Source: Pseudevernia furfuracea | Lineage: Eukaryota > Ascomycota > Lecanoromycetes > Lecanorales > Parmeliaceae | NCBI GenBank assembly: GCA_022315425.1 | Contig: JAIUPT010000020.1 | Span: 1,984,001 to 2,048,000, forward strand | DNA length: 64,000 nucleotides | Direction: 5' to 3' | In this document: piece after piece, positions 11,952 to 24,413 of the stretch | Layout of the letters: every line of letters starts with the position of its first letter | How positions within the stretch are numbered: the stretch's first letter is position 1 | The notes under the pieces: generated by a model | Told to the model about the DNA's origin: nothing | Databases searched by the model: none | What the model saw: only the letters and a program-made list of their open reading frames with translations | Program-made: the position numbers and the translations under genes

Positions 11952-14900
11952 GGGGGTGGGTAGTGTCGATTTTATCTATGGATGATGCTGGTTTCTGTCC
12001 TTGCGTCTTGGATACACATGAAAAGGCGTCTCGGTGCATCTTTTTTCTCTCCTTTTCTCGATGAACCCAGCAAGCAAGCAATTCGTGATGAAAAGCGAAA
12101 AAGTTGTACAACAAAGCGGCGTTCACGGCTGGTGCATGATGGACACGTGATGTTTGAAGCGTCAGTGCTGCATGGGTTTGGGCAGCAACGGCGGCTTTCT
12201 TGCAAACAAACATCGAAATGTGTACATAGAGCTTTCCAGTCCTTTCCTTTCGGGCATGTATTTTCTGGAGAAATAAGTGCAGAATGAATGCTCCATGCGC
12301 ACGACAGGATTGCAACTTCAAAAGAGCAAGAATCTGTTTGAACCCAAAAAAGAAAAGAGGTCGCGCCACCACAATCCCCCCCCCCCTTTGGAACCCACCA
12401 CGATCCCATCACGGAAGCGAAAATGCGTCTTTCAGCGCCGCGCTTATCCATCCTCGAGCAGCAGGCTCGACAACCCACAACCTGTCGTCCCTCTACGAGC
12501 AAGCAAAACCCAATGGACTGACTTCCCGGGAAGATCTGTCCGGAGTTTGTTGAGGAGGCTGAGGTGGGATCCGCGGCACAGCGTTTCCTCGCGAGCACCC
12601 ACTACGACTACGCTAGAGGATCGAGGAGGAGGTAGGTCGTCTTTTCCTCCCCTGACCGCAGCTCGGTTCCAAAGCCCTGGGTGTATAGTGGTGAAGCTAT
12701 AGCCGCCACCCCGAACCCTGAGAGGTCGATCAGCGTGTGTCGGGACATCCGGGCTCCCCGAATCACCCATTCGATGGTAGACGACCGGCGTGTCTCAGTA
12801 GCTGCTAGACCACACCACACCATACGTCTTCGCGGTTTGCCCGCGGGAACACCGCCCGGCGCCCAGGGAAAGAGGGCGAGTTTTCAGGCTCCTCGGGCGG
12901 GGCTACCTGATGTTTGTTGGAAGTCGCCTGGACCATTCCATACATCCTTACTTACTTCCGTGCATGTTTTTTCTTTCATCCCGTGGTCGCTGGCCTGGCC
13001 TGGTTTTCTTTGTTGTCCATGGGGGTCTTGTACTCCTGGACGCCCACCATACTCTAGATCCAGATGCTTTTCGATCATTCATCCACTGTGTAGCCCTTTT
13101 TGAGACCTGATTGGTGCCAACGTACGAGCGGTCCGCATGATTTCGTGGGTGGAGTTGACAAGGTAGGGCAGCCATGGCGAGCCAGTAGGCTTGCACTTCG
13201 GCGATGGCTTCGGTATGGTTATATGGCTGTGGTACACCGGGCGGGTCGTTCAAGGTCTACGAATCCGGGATCCTTGACAGTCTTAAAACGCCGACACAGA
13301 TGCACGTTGGTATATTGACGGGGTTTGATTGCGGTTCACTGTTTCCGCCGCAGTTGCTGCGGTTGGGCACCTGCTGCGCGCGGACCGTTTGATCCTTGTT
13401 TGCCGAGCCATTTTGAGTTGCAGAGAAGTCACTGGCGGGTATAATCGACCGGGTAGGATTGGGGCGCTGACGTCGTAAGCTCAGTGTAAGCAGCTGACGG
13501 AAGGAAAGTGGCGACGAAGTTGAGGATGGAGGAGTCCGCGGCCAATGCAGTGACCTGCCTGCCGAAAAGTAAGATACCACCTGCGGAAGCTGCGCCGTCA
13601 GCGGCTGAATGAGAGCCCCGAATGATATGTCAGTAGGAATGGCGAGGAGATCCATTCATGACACGTCCAGGCTGAACTTGTAATATGGCCTGCCCGGCTA
13701 CGAATCCTGCACCCTCGTATGGGTCGCAGCTTCGCTTCCTTGTCGAAGTGCACCGGCCACAGGTTTGCACGAACTGGCTTAACGCAAAACCGGCCTGGGA
13801 TGGCATTGCGAAGATCAGATCGCCTTTTTGGGCAAGGCTACCGTCGACTGTGACAGTAGCAACTGAAACTTGACTACGTACGTGTTAACGATGCGTACCG
13901 CGAGCGAAGGGAAGTATGCTCGCCTAGTACTATCGATGGTTGGGCTTGGTACTGCCGTTCTCAGGTTGCCACCTTTTGTCTGAGTTGCGAACAGAACAAT
14001 TCTTGCGTCTGACACTGACGATAGCATGGCATTCTGATTCTGCCAATTGTGTTCTCGTTTTCCCGTACCATTGTAAACTCTATAGCCATTGCCGCAACCA
14101 TGATAGGGGCAAGAAGTACAATCACGCGATTTCTGGAGAGTTTGCTGGTGGACGTTCAAGGCGAGTTGTCGGCTGGCTTCGCAATTTGGGCTTTGTCAAT
14201 TGGGACAGTTTTCGTGATAGGCTACTTCCAACGCCGCTGCAGCGTCCGGCCCAAGTGTAATTCACGCATCTCCCTTCAGACTGGGGGCATCTGTTATGAG
14301 TTCTGTCTGTGGACCTGTCACATCTAATGGAGAGGCCATCTGGCTGCGTGTCTTTAGTCGTGGTCTCTCAAAATGTTTGATTCTCACCAGTGATTGATTG
14401 AAGTTGGTTACTGGTGCAAGAGTTATTTTCGGTGTTAAGGTATTGACTGCGCGTGTTGCCAACGTTGTTTCATGTAGATTAGAGCGTTCTGCAGCGTTGC
14501 AGAATGAGGCGAAAAGCAAGAAAAGCGCTGGGAGAAGCACTTATGGAGGGGGCAAAGCTGTACTTCCAGTATTCAAATTAAATGCTGCCTTTGCAGAGCA
14601 CTTAAAATCTTCGTAATCAAAGCAGAAAAGTGGGAAGAATTGCGGGCAAAGGTGTGAGGAGACACAAGCTTCGAGTTGGACTATATAATAATTGAAGTCG
14701 TTGGGAATCATCTAGAGAAGGCTTGCAGACCGAGAGCATACGTCGGTAATCCCGACCCAACAGCTTCTTCAAAGGCGGATACAGTTTCCATATTTTATAA
14801 TGTATCTTAGTATGTGAAAAATATGAATTGATACTAAGAGTGGGGGTCGAAGAATTCGAAGAGAGAAAGGTTCATAAATTTAAACGCCATCCTTTCCGTA

Positions 14901-14986
14901 CGCCATCCAACATCATCAATGGCATCACCCATGCCCCAAAAGGTCTGAGTAGGCGGCTCCCGTCGTGAAAAGTAAACATGGTTGGA
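11952..14986. other. Long gene-poor region
   Basis: About 3 kb with no supportable gene. It holds a C-tract (12377-12386) and GC-rich sequence at 12.4-12.9 kb. At 13.9-14.3 kb plus-strand fragments in different frames look membrane-protein-like (LVLSMVGLGTAVLRLPP near 13.93 kb; SFSRTIVNSIAIAATMI and FAIWALSIGTVFVIGYF near 14.06-14.23 kb), with possible AG acceptors but no satisfactory join, so a decayed gene is possible. The last ~300 bases are AT-rich 3' sequence of the P450. Confidence 0.4.
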
Positions 14987-16821
14987 TCACTCCACGCTCT
15001 CCCTCACGGTAACCTTCAAATGCCCCCTTGTCACCATCGTAAAGGAATCATCCCATTCCATATCCGCGTCCGTCGTACCCGCATTCGAAATCTCAAACCG
15101 ACGGAAGAGGTGTGCGAGGATGAGGTGCATTTCTGCATAGGCGAGATTCATGCCAATACATGCCCTCGAACCCTTCGAAAATGGGATGAATTTTTTCTCC
15201 ATTTCCCTCCTATCGTCGTCGGTGGCATCTTCGAGCCAGCGCTCAGGCCGGTAGTTTTCGGGGTCCTTGAAGGTGTGGGGGTCCTGGTGGTGGACGTAGG
15301 CGCTAGAGGAGATGAGGGTCTATAGAGAAATTTTTATTAGCGGGCTTGGATAGATGAGGTGGAGCGGGAATGCATACTCCGGCCGGTATCTTCTGTCCGC
15401 AGAAGACGGCACCCGAGGAAGGTACGACACGAGGGATGCGTCCTGGAGCGCCGTAAGAGAGGCGGAGACCCTCTTTGACGACGGCGCGCTTCTTTTCGTT
15501 AGCCTTGGTCCGAATGACACAAGAAGCTGTCTCCGAACGGCTTTCTTACGAGATATGGCAATTTCTCCAACTCTGCCCCATCAACAGTATCCTCCCGACC
15601 AGGCATCACCCTTCTTAGCTCAGCCTTCAACCTCTCAATAATTTGCGGATCTCTCAGGAGCCGCCATATAATGGTCACCATACTAGAAGCCGTAGTGTCC
15701 GTGCCAGCGATCAACAAAGCGAACGCGTCCGCCGCCATCTCATCAACCGTAGGCGTGAATTGTCCTTTCTCGAGGTTGGGGTTAAGATTGATGTCGAACA
15801 CCGTACGTGTCTCTCTATCAGAGGGAGAACGCTTCTGTAAATATGTGATTTGCTCCCGAGATGCCTGTTGATACCATTATGAGCCAAAGAATCGAATCAT
15901 CAGTATAGCTTGGGCGTCTTGCACTCACCTCCAAACACCAGCTCACGAGCGCATAGGGTTTGAGAGATTTGCCAATAAACCACTTCGGCAGACGCCCGAT
16001 CACCCAAGAGACCCCTGCAAAGAAATTGGGAAAATAACCGGGCCACTGCATCATGCCTGTGAGGCCACCGATCCCCGCTAACACATCGGAATGAAACCCC
16101 TCTGCATCGAGCGTATTGAAGGGTCTTTGGAACGTATAGTTCATGCTTACATCTGAAGTTAGGCACCGTAAGCCTAGGCTGAGATTTACTGGCTTTGCTT
16201 CCGAGGCATAGCCGGACAGGATGTTAAGGAACTTGGCGAGCATGTCTGTGATCAAGTGTTCGGAGCGGCGGACGGATTCTTTGGAGAAGAGAGGGGAGTG
16301 CATGGCCTTGCGAGTGAGGGCAGCTTTGGTAGAGGGAATGGGAAAGTAGCCTCCTTGGAGCTGAGGGAAGGAGTAGAAGGGAGGATCTTTGTCGAATTTG
16401 GTGCCAATTTTGAAGATTCTGGTCGATGTCAATAGAGCATGTGGTTAGGAGGTAACGGGCGACTCACTCATTGTAGGCGTTCATGTCCTGGATATGGAGT
16501 TGGTTGGGCCATGCTCTTACGATTGGTCCTAGAGTATACTAATTAGCAGCTATTATTGGTAATAGGGACATTCGTAAGACCATATTTCTCGTGAAGATCA
16601 GGAAATTGTTTGCAGTACGATCGATAGGGATGCAAGTCGTAAGAAGCTCCATATAGATTGGTGAGCGCTGCCAACCTTGGGCCTGGGAAGGCGGCAAGGG
16701 GATGAAAGGTGACGCGATAGATGTATTTAGTGAGGAAAAAGAAGGCGAAGGCGGCAACAGCAGCTAAGGAAAGCTGTGAGAAGTAGGAAGAAGTATCTCC
16801 CAGCAATGCTAGAGGGGACAT
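14987..16821 (-). CDS. Cytochrome P450 monooxygenase (trichodiene-oxygenase/CYP58-like)
   Basis: Six exons on the minus strand: 16821-16581, 16528-16468, 16418-15929, 15864-15550, 15488-15378, 15319-14987; introns 49-64 nt; 516 aa, normal for fungal P450s. An N-terminal membrane anchor (~18-34) precedes the proline hinge FHPLAAFPGPRLAAL. The I-helix oxygen motif is AGTDTTAS (exon 4), the K-helix is KEGLRLS (exon 5), the meander is YRPERW, and the heme loop is FSKGSRACIG with the cysteine thiolate ligand (exon 6). All splices keep frame. The overall sequence resembles CYP58-type trichodiene oxygenases and benzoate hydroxylases, by memory. No terpene cyclase or polyketide synthase lies nearby, so a pathway cannot be assigned. 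The first donor (GTCTTA) is weak; the exon 5 acceptor could be 3 nt earlier. Confidence 0.88.
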
Positions 16822-18068
16822 GGTGACGACTCTTGGGGAAACACAAGCTACCGAGAGAAAGTGAAGATGAAGAGAATATGTAGAGGAGAGATGTGGACCG
16901 CAGCAAGGTATTTGAAGAACACAAGCTATCGCTAAGCATGGTCAGGTGAAACTACAAGGGGACAAGGACCATACTCAAGATACGTATCAGCATCTCCCCC
17001 CCACCCACTCTCCATGATCAGAACGAGTACTTTGGCAGACGGTCTCGCAGTTTATGCAGTGATCAGAAAGTGGAAGGGGGGAGATACGAATAGGATGAAA
17101 GATAGAAATCCTACTGCTGCAGCCAGCTTAGGAAGCAGCATTCTAGAGAACGGCAGCGTTATTGTCGTCCATTACCTTGCATCGTTACTGAAAGCCGCTT
17201 CCCCCCCCCAGTCCACCTAGCATACCTATACATTTACAGCTAATAAGCTTGAGGTCCCGGGCCTCGTCTTAAAGAAGCTTTCTGTAGAGTGTACTTTAGA
17301 CTGCTCGCAAATATCCCGCGCTTCCTCAACCAATCAGAGCACTGGAAATCACAAAATATTGGGCTAGGGAAAGAATTGCATTAGGTGGGTTAATAATCAC
17401 ACCGGCTACTTTACCAACTGACAGACCCCAAACTGCACTACCTATCAACCGTTGAGAACTACAGGACCTCTTCACAACTTCACTTCCGGCCTGTCCCCCT
17501 GCTAGTTTCCATGTGCAGCCGAACGAGTCTTGGTACGTTGAGCAATGACCGTGCTGAATATCTGCCAAGGCGCTGCTCGGGAGGTACTAAGGTATACAGG
17601 GGGGGGGGGGGGGGGGGGCGGGGGCAACCCAAAGAATATACGCTATGAGAGTCTGACCCTCTCGCCAACCGAGCTGGTCGTACATGCATGGCCATCTGGT
17701 GAAACCAAGTACGGAGTAGACCTAGCAAACACCGACCCCAACGAGAAATATATCAACCCATTAACAAAGGGAACAGAAAAGTCTTGTCCTTGAAAAGGCA
17801 GTGGTAGCAGGAGGTTCACGGCTGAGGAGCCGAAGAACTGTGCTTGCTGGAACGAGGTACAGTCAAATTGAGGAGAGGTGGCAGACAGGGACTGTGGAGG
17901 CAGAAATCCTTTTGCATGTCGTTAGGAATCCTTTCCCATGTCGTTCTATTAATTTCTTAAGGACTCGATCAATGTCGTGGGCCCATACACCTAATAATGC
18001 TCCATACCCTGCAATATCAACGCCTTGCTCGTTCATGATGTGGGAAATGAAACTTAGAAATCCAACCC
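16822..18068. other. Intergenic region with poly-G tract
   Basis: Promoter side of the P450 and 3' side of vps4. An almost uninterrupted run of 18 G plus a second short run lies at about 17600-17625. No gene is supported; short ORFs have no domain content. Confidence 0.5.
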
Positions 18069-19570
18069 CTATGCCCCTTCGCTGCCAAATTCGGCAGTCC
18101 ATTCAGCACTTTTCTTGATATCTTCAGCGCTGACCGTCGGCCTCGCTCCCTTGACAGCTTTGACGAAGTCTTTCAGGACAAGTGGCGGTTCAAGTAGCTT
18201 GTCTGACTCAACTTCGGTCCAAGACATCTCCATTGCACCTGCGTCGCCAGGAGAACAAGGCGTTAGCTTCTCCACTCCATCATTGGTGACCTAGTCAGTA
18301 TCGTTAATAATTGCTTTGAGTATTCGGAAGTGCAGAAGAGATACCTTCTTGTAATGTGTAGCGGTCTGAATTTTCCTCACAGGCTGCATCAGGGCATCCT
18401 GCACTGCAATACTAATATCACTCCCTGAGTACCCCTCACTCATCTGCCCCAACGTCTTGAAATCCTCCGGCTTCAGGTCGCACGGCGTAGTACCAACGCT
18501 CATCTCAAACATTCTCATCCTTCCCGGCAGATCTGGCAAACTGATATGCACTCTCCGCTGGAACCGTCGCCGTATTGCTGCGTCGAGTTGCCACGGGATA
18601 TTTGTAGCACCGAGGATGAGCACGCCTTTCGAGTCGCGGCCTACACCGTCCATTTGGACGAGTAGCTCTGTTTTAATACGTCGGGAGGCTTCGGATTCGC
18701 CTTCGCCACGGGGACCGCAGAGGGCGTCGACTTCGTCGATGAAAATAACCGAGGGCTTGTTTTCACGGGCCATATTGAAGAGTTGCTTTACTAATCTGAG
18801 GCACCACGTTAGCAGCTGCTAATTCCACTATACTTGCGAACAACGGCGACCTTACCTCTCACTCTCACCCATCCACTTTGAGACAAGGTCACTACTGCTC
18901 ACACTGAAGAAGGTACTATTCGCCTCTGTAGCCACTGCTTTCGCCAGATATGATTTACCGGTACCTGGTGGCCCGTAGAGTAATATGCCCTTCCAAGGCT
19001 GACGCTTGCCGACGAACAGATGTGGGAATTTGATGGGCAGAATGACGGCCTCTTTCAGTGCCTCTTTTGCTTGCTCCAGACCTGCAACATCTTCCCATCT
19101 GATGTTCAGATTGTCCGTCAAAATGGCTCCAGCAAGTGCCCCTCGTAGCTTCTTGGCTTCTGGATCTCCGTCGTCATCATCGTCGTCTCTGTAGTGCCTG
19201 AGAATTAGTCTCCTCGTTCGTGACAAAATCCGAGCGGTTTCTCATAGAGTGTTGTGGGCACTCACTTCCCCTTCCCTCCACCCCCAGATACCTTCCCATT
19301 GCTCCCCACCGCCGCTGGTGTCTTTTTATTGCTCTTATCCCCCTGCGCCAGATGCACCTTCAACAACTCCAATCTCTCCATATACTCCCCCGCCTTGCCC
19401 CTTATCATCTCCTTCGACTTGACATTCTTCTCCCATTTTATGGCCAACATGAACAGCTGCAAGGCTTGATAGTATAGCTGGTATGCCTTCTCATATTCAG
19501 CTGCGGTGTCGTGCTCGATGGCCTTTTTCACGACCTCAATCGCCCGGCCGAGGAAGTCTGTGTTGCTCAT
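18069..19570 (-). CDS. vps4: Vps4, AAA ATPase of ESCRT-III disassembly
   Basis: Four exons on the minus strand: 19570-19266, 19197-18856, 18795-18345, 18290-18069; introns 68, 60 and 54 nt; 439 aa, as in yeast Vps4 (~437). Vps4 hydrolyses ATP to recycle ESCRT-III filaments at endosomes, needed for multivesicular bodies. The N-terminal ~80 residues are the MIT domain (IEVVKKAIEHDTAAEYEKAY). A Gly/Asp-rich linker follows. Walker A is GPPGTGKS (~173-180), Walker B with catalytic Glu is VIFIDEVDAL (~232-241), the second region of homology is GATNIPWQLDAAIRRRF, and the C-terminal helix is the Vps4 C domain. The start MSNTDFLGRAIEV is the conserved one. It is divergent from prefoldin 6 with a 301 bp shared promoter. 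Confidence 0.95.
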
Positions 19571-19871
19571 TTTCGCGGGCGGTGGGATGGAAGAGATGCG
19601 TGTCGAAAGCTTGCTTGTTACGGTGGTGTTTTTCCCTCTTCGAAAGATGAGGGGTTGGTCCGGTGGATGGGGACCGTTGGAACTTAGAATTCTGGAATGC
19701 TTAAATTTCAATGAGCAAGGGGTGGGCAAAGGTAAGGTAGTGTCCTCGAGTAGGTAGCAAGTAAAAGCGCCAAAGAGGGTAAACAAGCGCCAAGCCAAAT
19801 GACGCCGCCGTCAGCCCTACGATTATCAAAATCTCGACTCTGCCTCCCACGCCCAAAATACCGTATTGGAC
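19571..19871. promoter_or_regulatory. Bidirectional promoter vps4 / prefoldin 6
   Basis: 301 bp between two divergent start codons. It must carry both promoters and leaders. No recognised factor site is claimed. Confidence 0.5.
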
Positions 19872-20385
19872 ATGGCCGAAGACCAAAAGAAGCTCCAAGG
19901 GCTCTCAGACGCTTACCAAAAGCTCCAAACAGGCATACACCATCCCCCACAACCTCCCACGCAAAAATAACCCGCTAACCCCCGATCCACCCCTAGACCT
20001 CCAAGCAACCGTCTCCGCCCGCCAGCGCCTCGAATCCCAACAGCAAGAAAACAAAGGCGTCCAAAGGGTCTCTCTCTCTCTCTCTCTGACACTTACTCCC
20101 CCCCCACACCTCCCCATCCAACCAAACCAAGCATACTAAAACCACCCTCCCCCATCCCAGGAATTCTCCACCCTCCCCCCCACCTCCAACATCTACAAGC
20201 TCGTCGGGCCCGTCCTGCTGAAGCAAGAACGCAGCGAAGCCGTCATGGCCGTCGAAGGCCGCCTCGACTTCATCGAGCGGGAAATCAAGCGGTTGGAGAA
20301 GCAGATCCAGGAGACGCAGACGGAGAGCGAGAGCAGGAAGATGGAGGTGTATCGGTTGCAGACGCAGATGCAAGGCCAGCAATGA
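19872..20385 (+). CDS. yke2: Prefoldin subunit 6 (beta-type)
   Basis: Three small exons, 19872-19932, 19997-20067 and 20161-20385; 118 aa. Prefoldin is the hexameric jellyfish co-chaperone that hands nascent actin and tubulin to the CCT chaperonin. Residues 1-50 and ~80-118 are the two coiled-coil arms (LSDAYQKLQTDLQATVSARQ and FIEREIKRLEKQIQET); between them is the conserved beta-hairpin NIYKLVGPVLLKQ with EAVMAVEGRL. Length fits the family. Intron 1 (19933-19996) has no GT anywhere; the only frame-keeping donor is GC (ACAG|GCATAC), so it is a GC-AG intron with branch CGCTAAC. Intron 2 (93 nt) begins with a TC microsatellite. Exons are too short for ordinary ORF lists. Confidence 0.9.
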
Positions 20386-21071
20386 TGGAGCGCTAGGTCA
20401 ATCGAGATACACTCGAATCCATCGTCGATGATGCCGGGAAAGAAGACGTGCTGTCTGGGGAGGTCGCAGAGTTGCGACGGCCCGTTTGTGAAAAGGCATA
20501 CACCGGCAGACTGCAGGTGTGGTCTCACGCCAGCTTGGCTGTCACGTATTACACTATTTTTTTTTACGGGCAGCTGCTCGTTGATGAGAGTCATAGCAAT
20601 AGCCTTCCAAAGGATTCGGCGCCATGAATCAAGAGGCTTTGGGAGCTTTGGGAGCAGATATGTGTCTATTGAATACGAAGAAAGAATCAAGGCTGTTTTT
20701 CAAAGTTGTACGTGTGGAAGATGTGGTCAAGACTAAGGCTGTGGGGCGACATACTGAACTTTTTCGTGCTGATGGCATCGCTAGCTGAAGGAGGCACCAG
20801 AGGCAAACCTCAGGCCACGCAAAAGGAAAGTCATGAAGAGAACCACTAGATTGAGAATAAAGTCGTGCTATCTATGTTATATGGCCAGCCCTCTCCACCA
20901 TGATTATGGAGTAAACAATGCTGGTAAGATGCCGCTCCTGTCAGAAGACATCGTCTTGTATAAAGCAACGAAAAAGCAAAGCAAATCCTCCGACTCCCAT
21001 AGCGATGAATCCTTCCATCTATCTTCTAACTGATGTTTTCACGTCTCGCGCCAGTGACTTGGACATGTCGC
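20386..21071. other. Convergent intergenic region
   Basis: Lies between the 3' end of prefoldin 6 and the 3' end of the GPI protein. Nothing recognisable seen on either strand. Confidence 0.5.
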
Positions 21072-23687
21072 TCACAAAAGTACAAGGACCACGACCAATC
21101 CGAACAAACCAACACCAAAGCCTAACGAAAGTCGGACAGCAGAGCCTTGGAATTGAGTGGCAGCGGTAGGGTTAAGCAGAACGTGGATGCTGTAGTTGCC
21201 ACTTCCACTGCCTCCTGATATTGGAGACTCGGCGGATCCGGAGGGCAAAACGAAGTTGGCGACACCAGAGCTAGCGATGTTGGCTTCGACGGGAATACCT
21301 CCTGAGACTTGCGGGGCGAAGGCTGGCGATTGGACGATGACAAAGCCTTCGATTGGAGTAGGTGTACCATTAGGTTGACCAGCAGCCGGGGTAGTCTCCG
21401 TCTCGAATCCAATGGCTAGCGAGGTCAAGCCATTGGCGCCGACGACAGGTGTTGCAACAACAGCGAGCGATGTGAGACCGTTGGCGCCCACAACAGGTGT
21501 CAAGAGGACCGCAGGCGTAGTCAGACCAGCGGCAGGGGCTATGGGTGTCGAAAAGACAGCGAGCGAAGTCAGACCATTGGCACCAACGACAGGCGATGGA
21601 ACGACAGCGAGAGCCGTAGTACCGTTGGCAACGATGATCGGTCCTGGCACTGAAGCGGCGGATTGACCAGCAACTAGATTTTGCTCTCCCGATGATCCAA
21701 CAGCCAAAGTGACCACGGCTCCAGCACTCTGTCCCGTTGGTAGAGATGGAATGATAGTGGCACCAATTTCGCCCGCAGTCGGACTGCCAGCAGGAGTTGC
21801 CTCAACGTTGACGCCGCTGTTGGAAATGGTTGAACTCGCCGTAACACCAGCAATTGTGGTGGGTGGGATGACGGAAGCTTCTATCGCGCCTGCTAATCCA
21901 ATTGCTGAAGTGGTTGAGCTGCTAGCGCTCTCTGCTGCGGTGATGGCTTGAGAGCTGGACGGCCGTGCACCAAGTGGAAATACAGTGGCCGCGGTAGATG
22001 CGTTGACGGCACCTCCGATCAGCGTTGAGATAGGAAAGCTGGTCTCCGCTGTCTCACCTGAAGAGCCGATAATCGATGTGGTAGAAGAGCCGACAACAGC
22101 TACTTGTACATTGACTAATGATGTCGGGAGACCAGCGGCGGCCAACGAAGAAAGTAATGCGTTGCTCACTTGGCTGGCCTCAGCACTCAAAGCACTAGCA
22201 GGTGATGTAGCTGCGATAAGAGCAGTGATGACGTTGACACCACTAGGTTCGGATTTACCTGTCGGAACTGAAGCTGTAGCTGACGAGGCTACACTAGCTT
22301 CAGTCTCAACGATAGCGGAGATGGGACTGCTCGGTACTTCGGTGGATGCCACAGTGGGAACAGCAGTCAAACCAGGCCCCTGGCCTACTTCTCCACCAAA
22401 AGGTGATAGCGAAATGAACGTTGGAGCAGAGCCTTCATTTTCGGAAGTCGTACCAGAGATGGTCGAGGAACCGAGGCTGCCGAAAAGACCGCTGACATTT
22501 GATGCGATGGTGGCAGTAAAGACAGGAACTCCAATCTCAGTCGTGCTCTGTATGCCAGCTGCTGAGATTGAAGATGCTTCCAAGCCGGTTAACACCGCCG
22601 TGATGTTGTTTTCAACGATGGTGATGGACGACTCTGATCCGTACCCGGGAGGAACACCTGAGGAGGGGCCGTTGGGGTATGGCAATTTGGTCACATAGAC
22701 GGATGGAGTACTGACAAAACCGCCCCCATATGCATTGCCAAGTAATGCTGCAGTGTAGACGGGGATGATTGAAGATGTAGCGTTGGAGATGATCTCTTCC
22801 CTTGGTGAGCCGGGAGAAGTGGTTGGAGATGGCACAATGCCGTATCCTTGAAACTCAAGAGTGCTTGAGGCACCTAATGTTGCCGAGACGGTCAAAGAGA
22901 CAAAACTGGGGAAGACCAGACTCCTGCTTGGAGAAGCTGCTGTGCCGGGCACTGCTGGCTTGCTTGGCGGTGCAACACATTTGGTGCATAGTGTGGACGT
23001 TGAAGTACGAGTGACAGTTGATATGGTAGTCGTGACCTCCTCGAACGACGTGCTGCCAGAAGTGACAAGGCTGGTGACTGGGCAAGTGGTCAAGGTGGTG
23101 TAGACACTGCTCTTCAAGTCAGCTTAAACACAGTGAGCTGGGAGAGGATTTCAACATACACATCCGTGATGACAACTCCTTGGGTAGTCTCTAATGCTGA
23201 AGAGATGCCAGTCCCAAGTGGCGCTGTCCCGACCAAGGTCAAAGATGGCTGGTCCTCTACAGATGCCGCTGAACTGGGTGTCAAGTCTGTCGTTTGCAGA
23301 GACGAGGAGCTTGAATCCTTATCATCTGAATTTACACATGTTGGTCAGCAAAGGCCAGAGATGATATTAGGGAAGATCCAAGAGCAAGAAAGAGGAGAGC
23401 ATTGTCATGGCGTCAGATGGAGCAGACTCTGCATGAAGCACTGGCTTAGGCAGCTCTGTAAAGGGTCTCTTTGCGTAGAGTTGGTGTATGAGCGTGCAGA
23501 GGCAAGGGACAATCGAAAAGTTTGAGGACAGTGGAAGCTCACCTGTACGTCGACGAAGAGCGTTGCCTATCTAGAGTGTCAGCAAGTTTGGCTCTGTCAA
23601 TGGGATTCGGAGCAGCTCACCTCTTGGACCGGCAATTGCCATTGGAGTGGCCAATACCACGACGAGAAGAGACTTGACGAGATGCAT
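21072..23687 (-). CDS. Ser/Thr/Ala-rich GPI-anchored cell-surface protein
   Basis: Proposed exons on the minus strand: 23687-23621, 23566-23543, 23325-23160, 23106-21072; 763 aa. The N-terminus is a signal peptide (MHLVKSLLVVVLATPMAIAG) followed by an RRR site. Residues ~86-135 hold Thr/Val strings and a CxxC (TLCTKCVAPP). The body is a low-complexity Ser/Thr/Ala/Val stalk, probably O-mannosylated. At 21400-21660 near-identical ~20-residue repeats share PVVGANGLTSLAV. The C-terminus ends in a hydrophobic tail (LSLGFGVGLFGLVVVLVLL) after a small-residue stretch, a GPI signal. Role: wall or adhesin-like protein, inferred. The 24 nt micro-exon and the 217 nt intron (23326-23542) are the weakest parts; the acceptor before exon 4 could be 3 nt upstream. 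Confidence 0.75.
21400..21665 (-). repeat. Intragenic tandem repeats of the GPI protein
   Basis: Four to five copies of an about 60 bp unit encoding variants of VVGANGLTSLAVV.TP. The two copies nearest 21.42-21.50 kb are almost identical and others diverge (AANGTTALAV, PAAGLTTPAV), the usual signature of slippage-expanded wall-protein repeats. Confidence 0.75.
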
Positions 23688-24413
23688 GATGAAACCGACA
23701 CACAGGCTGATGAGTACCCAAGGAGTTTGAAGAAGGCCAACAATTGACTGCAAAGCACTCAGAGGAGTGACTGTAAACGAGTGACTGTGAAGGATGGGAG
23801 AGATGGAGAAGATGTAAAGGAGAGAAAGAGTTGGGCAGGAAGAGAGGACTTTAAGCTGTTGACAAAAGAAGTCTTGGCAAGAGTGGGTCTGATCAACAAT
23901 CCAGCAGCGACTGCCAAAATTTGAAAGCTCTTACGTCTCAACAACGCAGCAACTCAGCAGTAAGGTAGTCCTTTCCTGCAAGCGCGAATGCCCGGGCTCC
24001 GCCTGAGGTGCTACTATCGACTGTACCGACTACAGTCTCACAATGTCAACCTTTACTTTTGAGACGAAAAGCAATGAATGGCTGCTATAGTCATGAGACT
24101 AGAAATCAACCTTTCTACCTGTATGAACTACTATTTATGAGCTGTGAGCCGTAGTTATCAGGAAATATACTTAGAACTGCTTGCTCTTTTCCTTGTTGGT
24201 AGTCGGGAAGCTGCGTTACCACTAGCGCGGTTTGGTTGTATATCTTTCCTCAACTCTCTCAACACTTTCTTCTCTCCCCAACATCACATAAGTATCTTGC
24301 TCGGTCACAACATTGCTCTTCATCAACCACTGCATCCCATATCATTGCTCAAGCTTCAATACACTACCCGAACATTCTTCTTACCATCCATCAACGTCAT
24401 CACCGTCGGCATC
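23688..24413. promoter_or_regulatory. Divergent promoter of two secreted-protein genes
   Basis: 726 bp between two divergent start codons, including a pyrimidine/AC-rich leader before the plus-strand ATG. Shared regulation of the two surface proteins is plausible but only inferred from layout. Confidence 0.45.

Noticed and set aside
14987..16821. Secondary-metabolite cluster around the P450
   Set aside because: Neighbours are a spindle-pole protein and Vps4; no synthase, transporter or regulator is nearby.
17600..17625. Poly-G tract as a regulatory or telomeric element
   Set aside because: A homopolymer run with no TTAGGG-type repeat; likely slippage or sequencing-prone sequence.
21412..22698. 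Long plus-strand ORFs (80-237 codons) opposite the GPI protein
   Set aside because: They are antisense shadows of Ala/Ser/Thr-rich codons on the minus strand, which has a signal peptide, GPI tail and splice logic.
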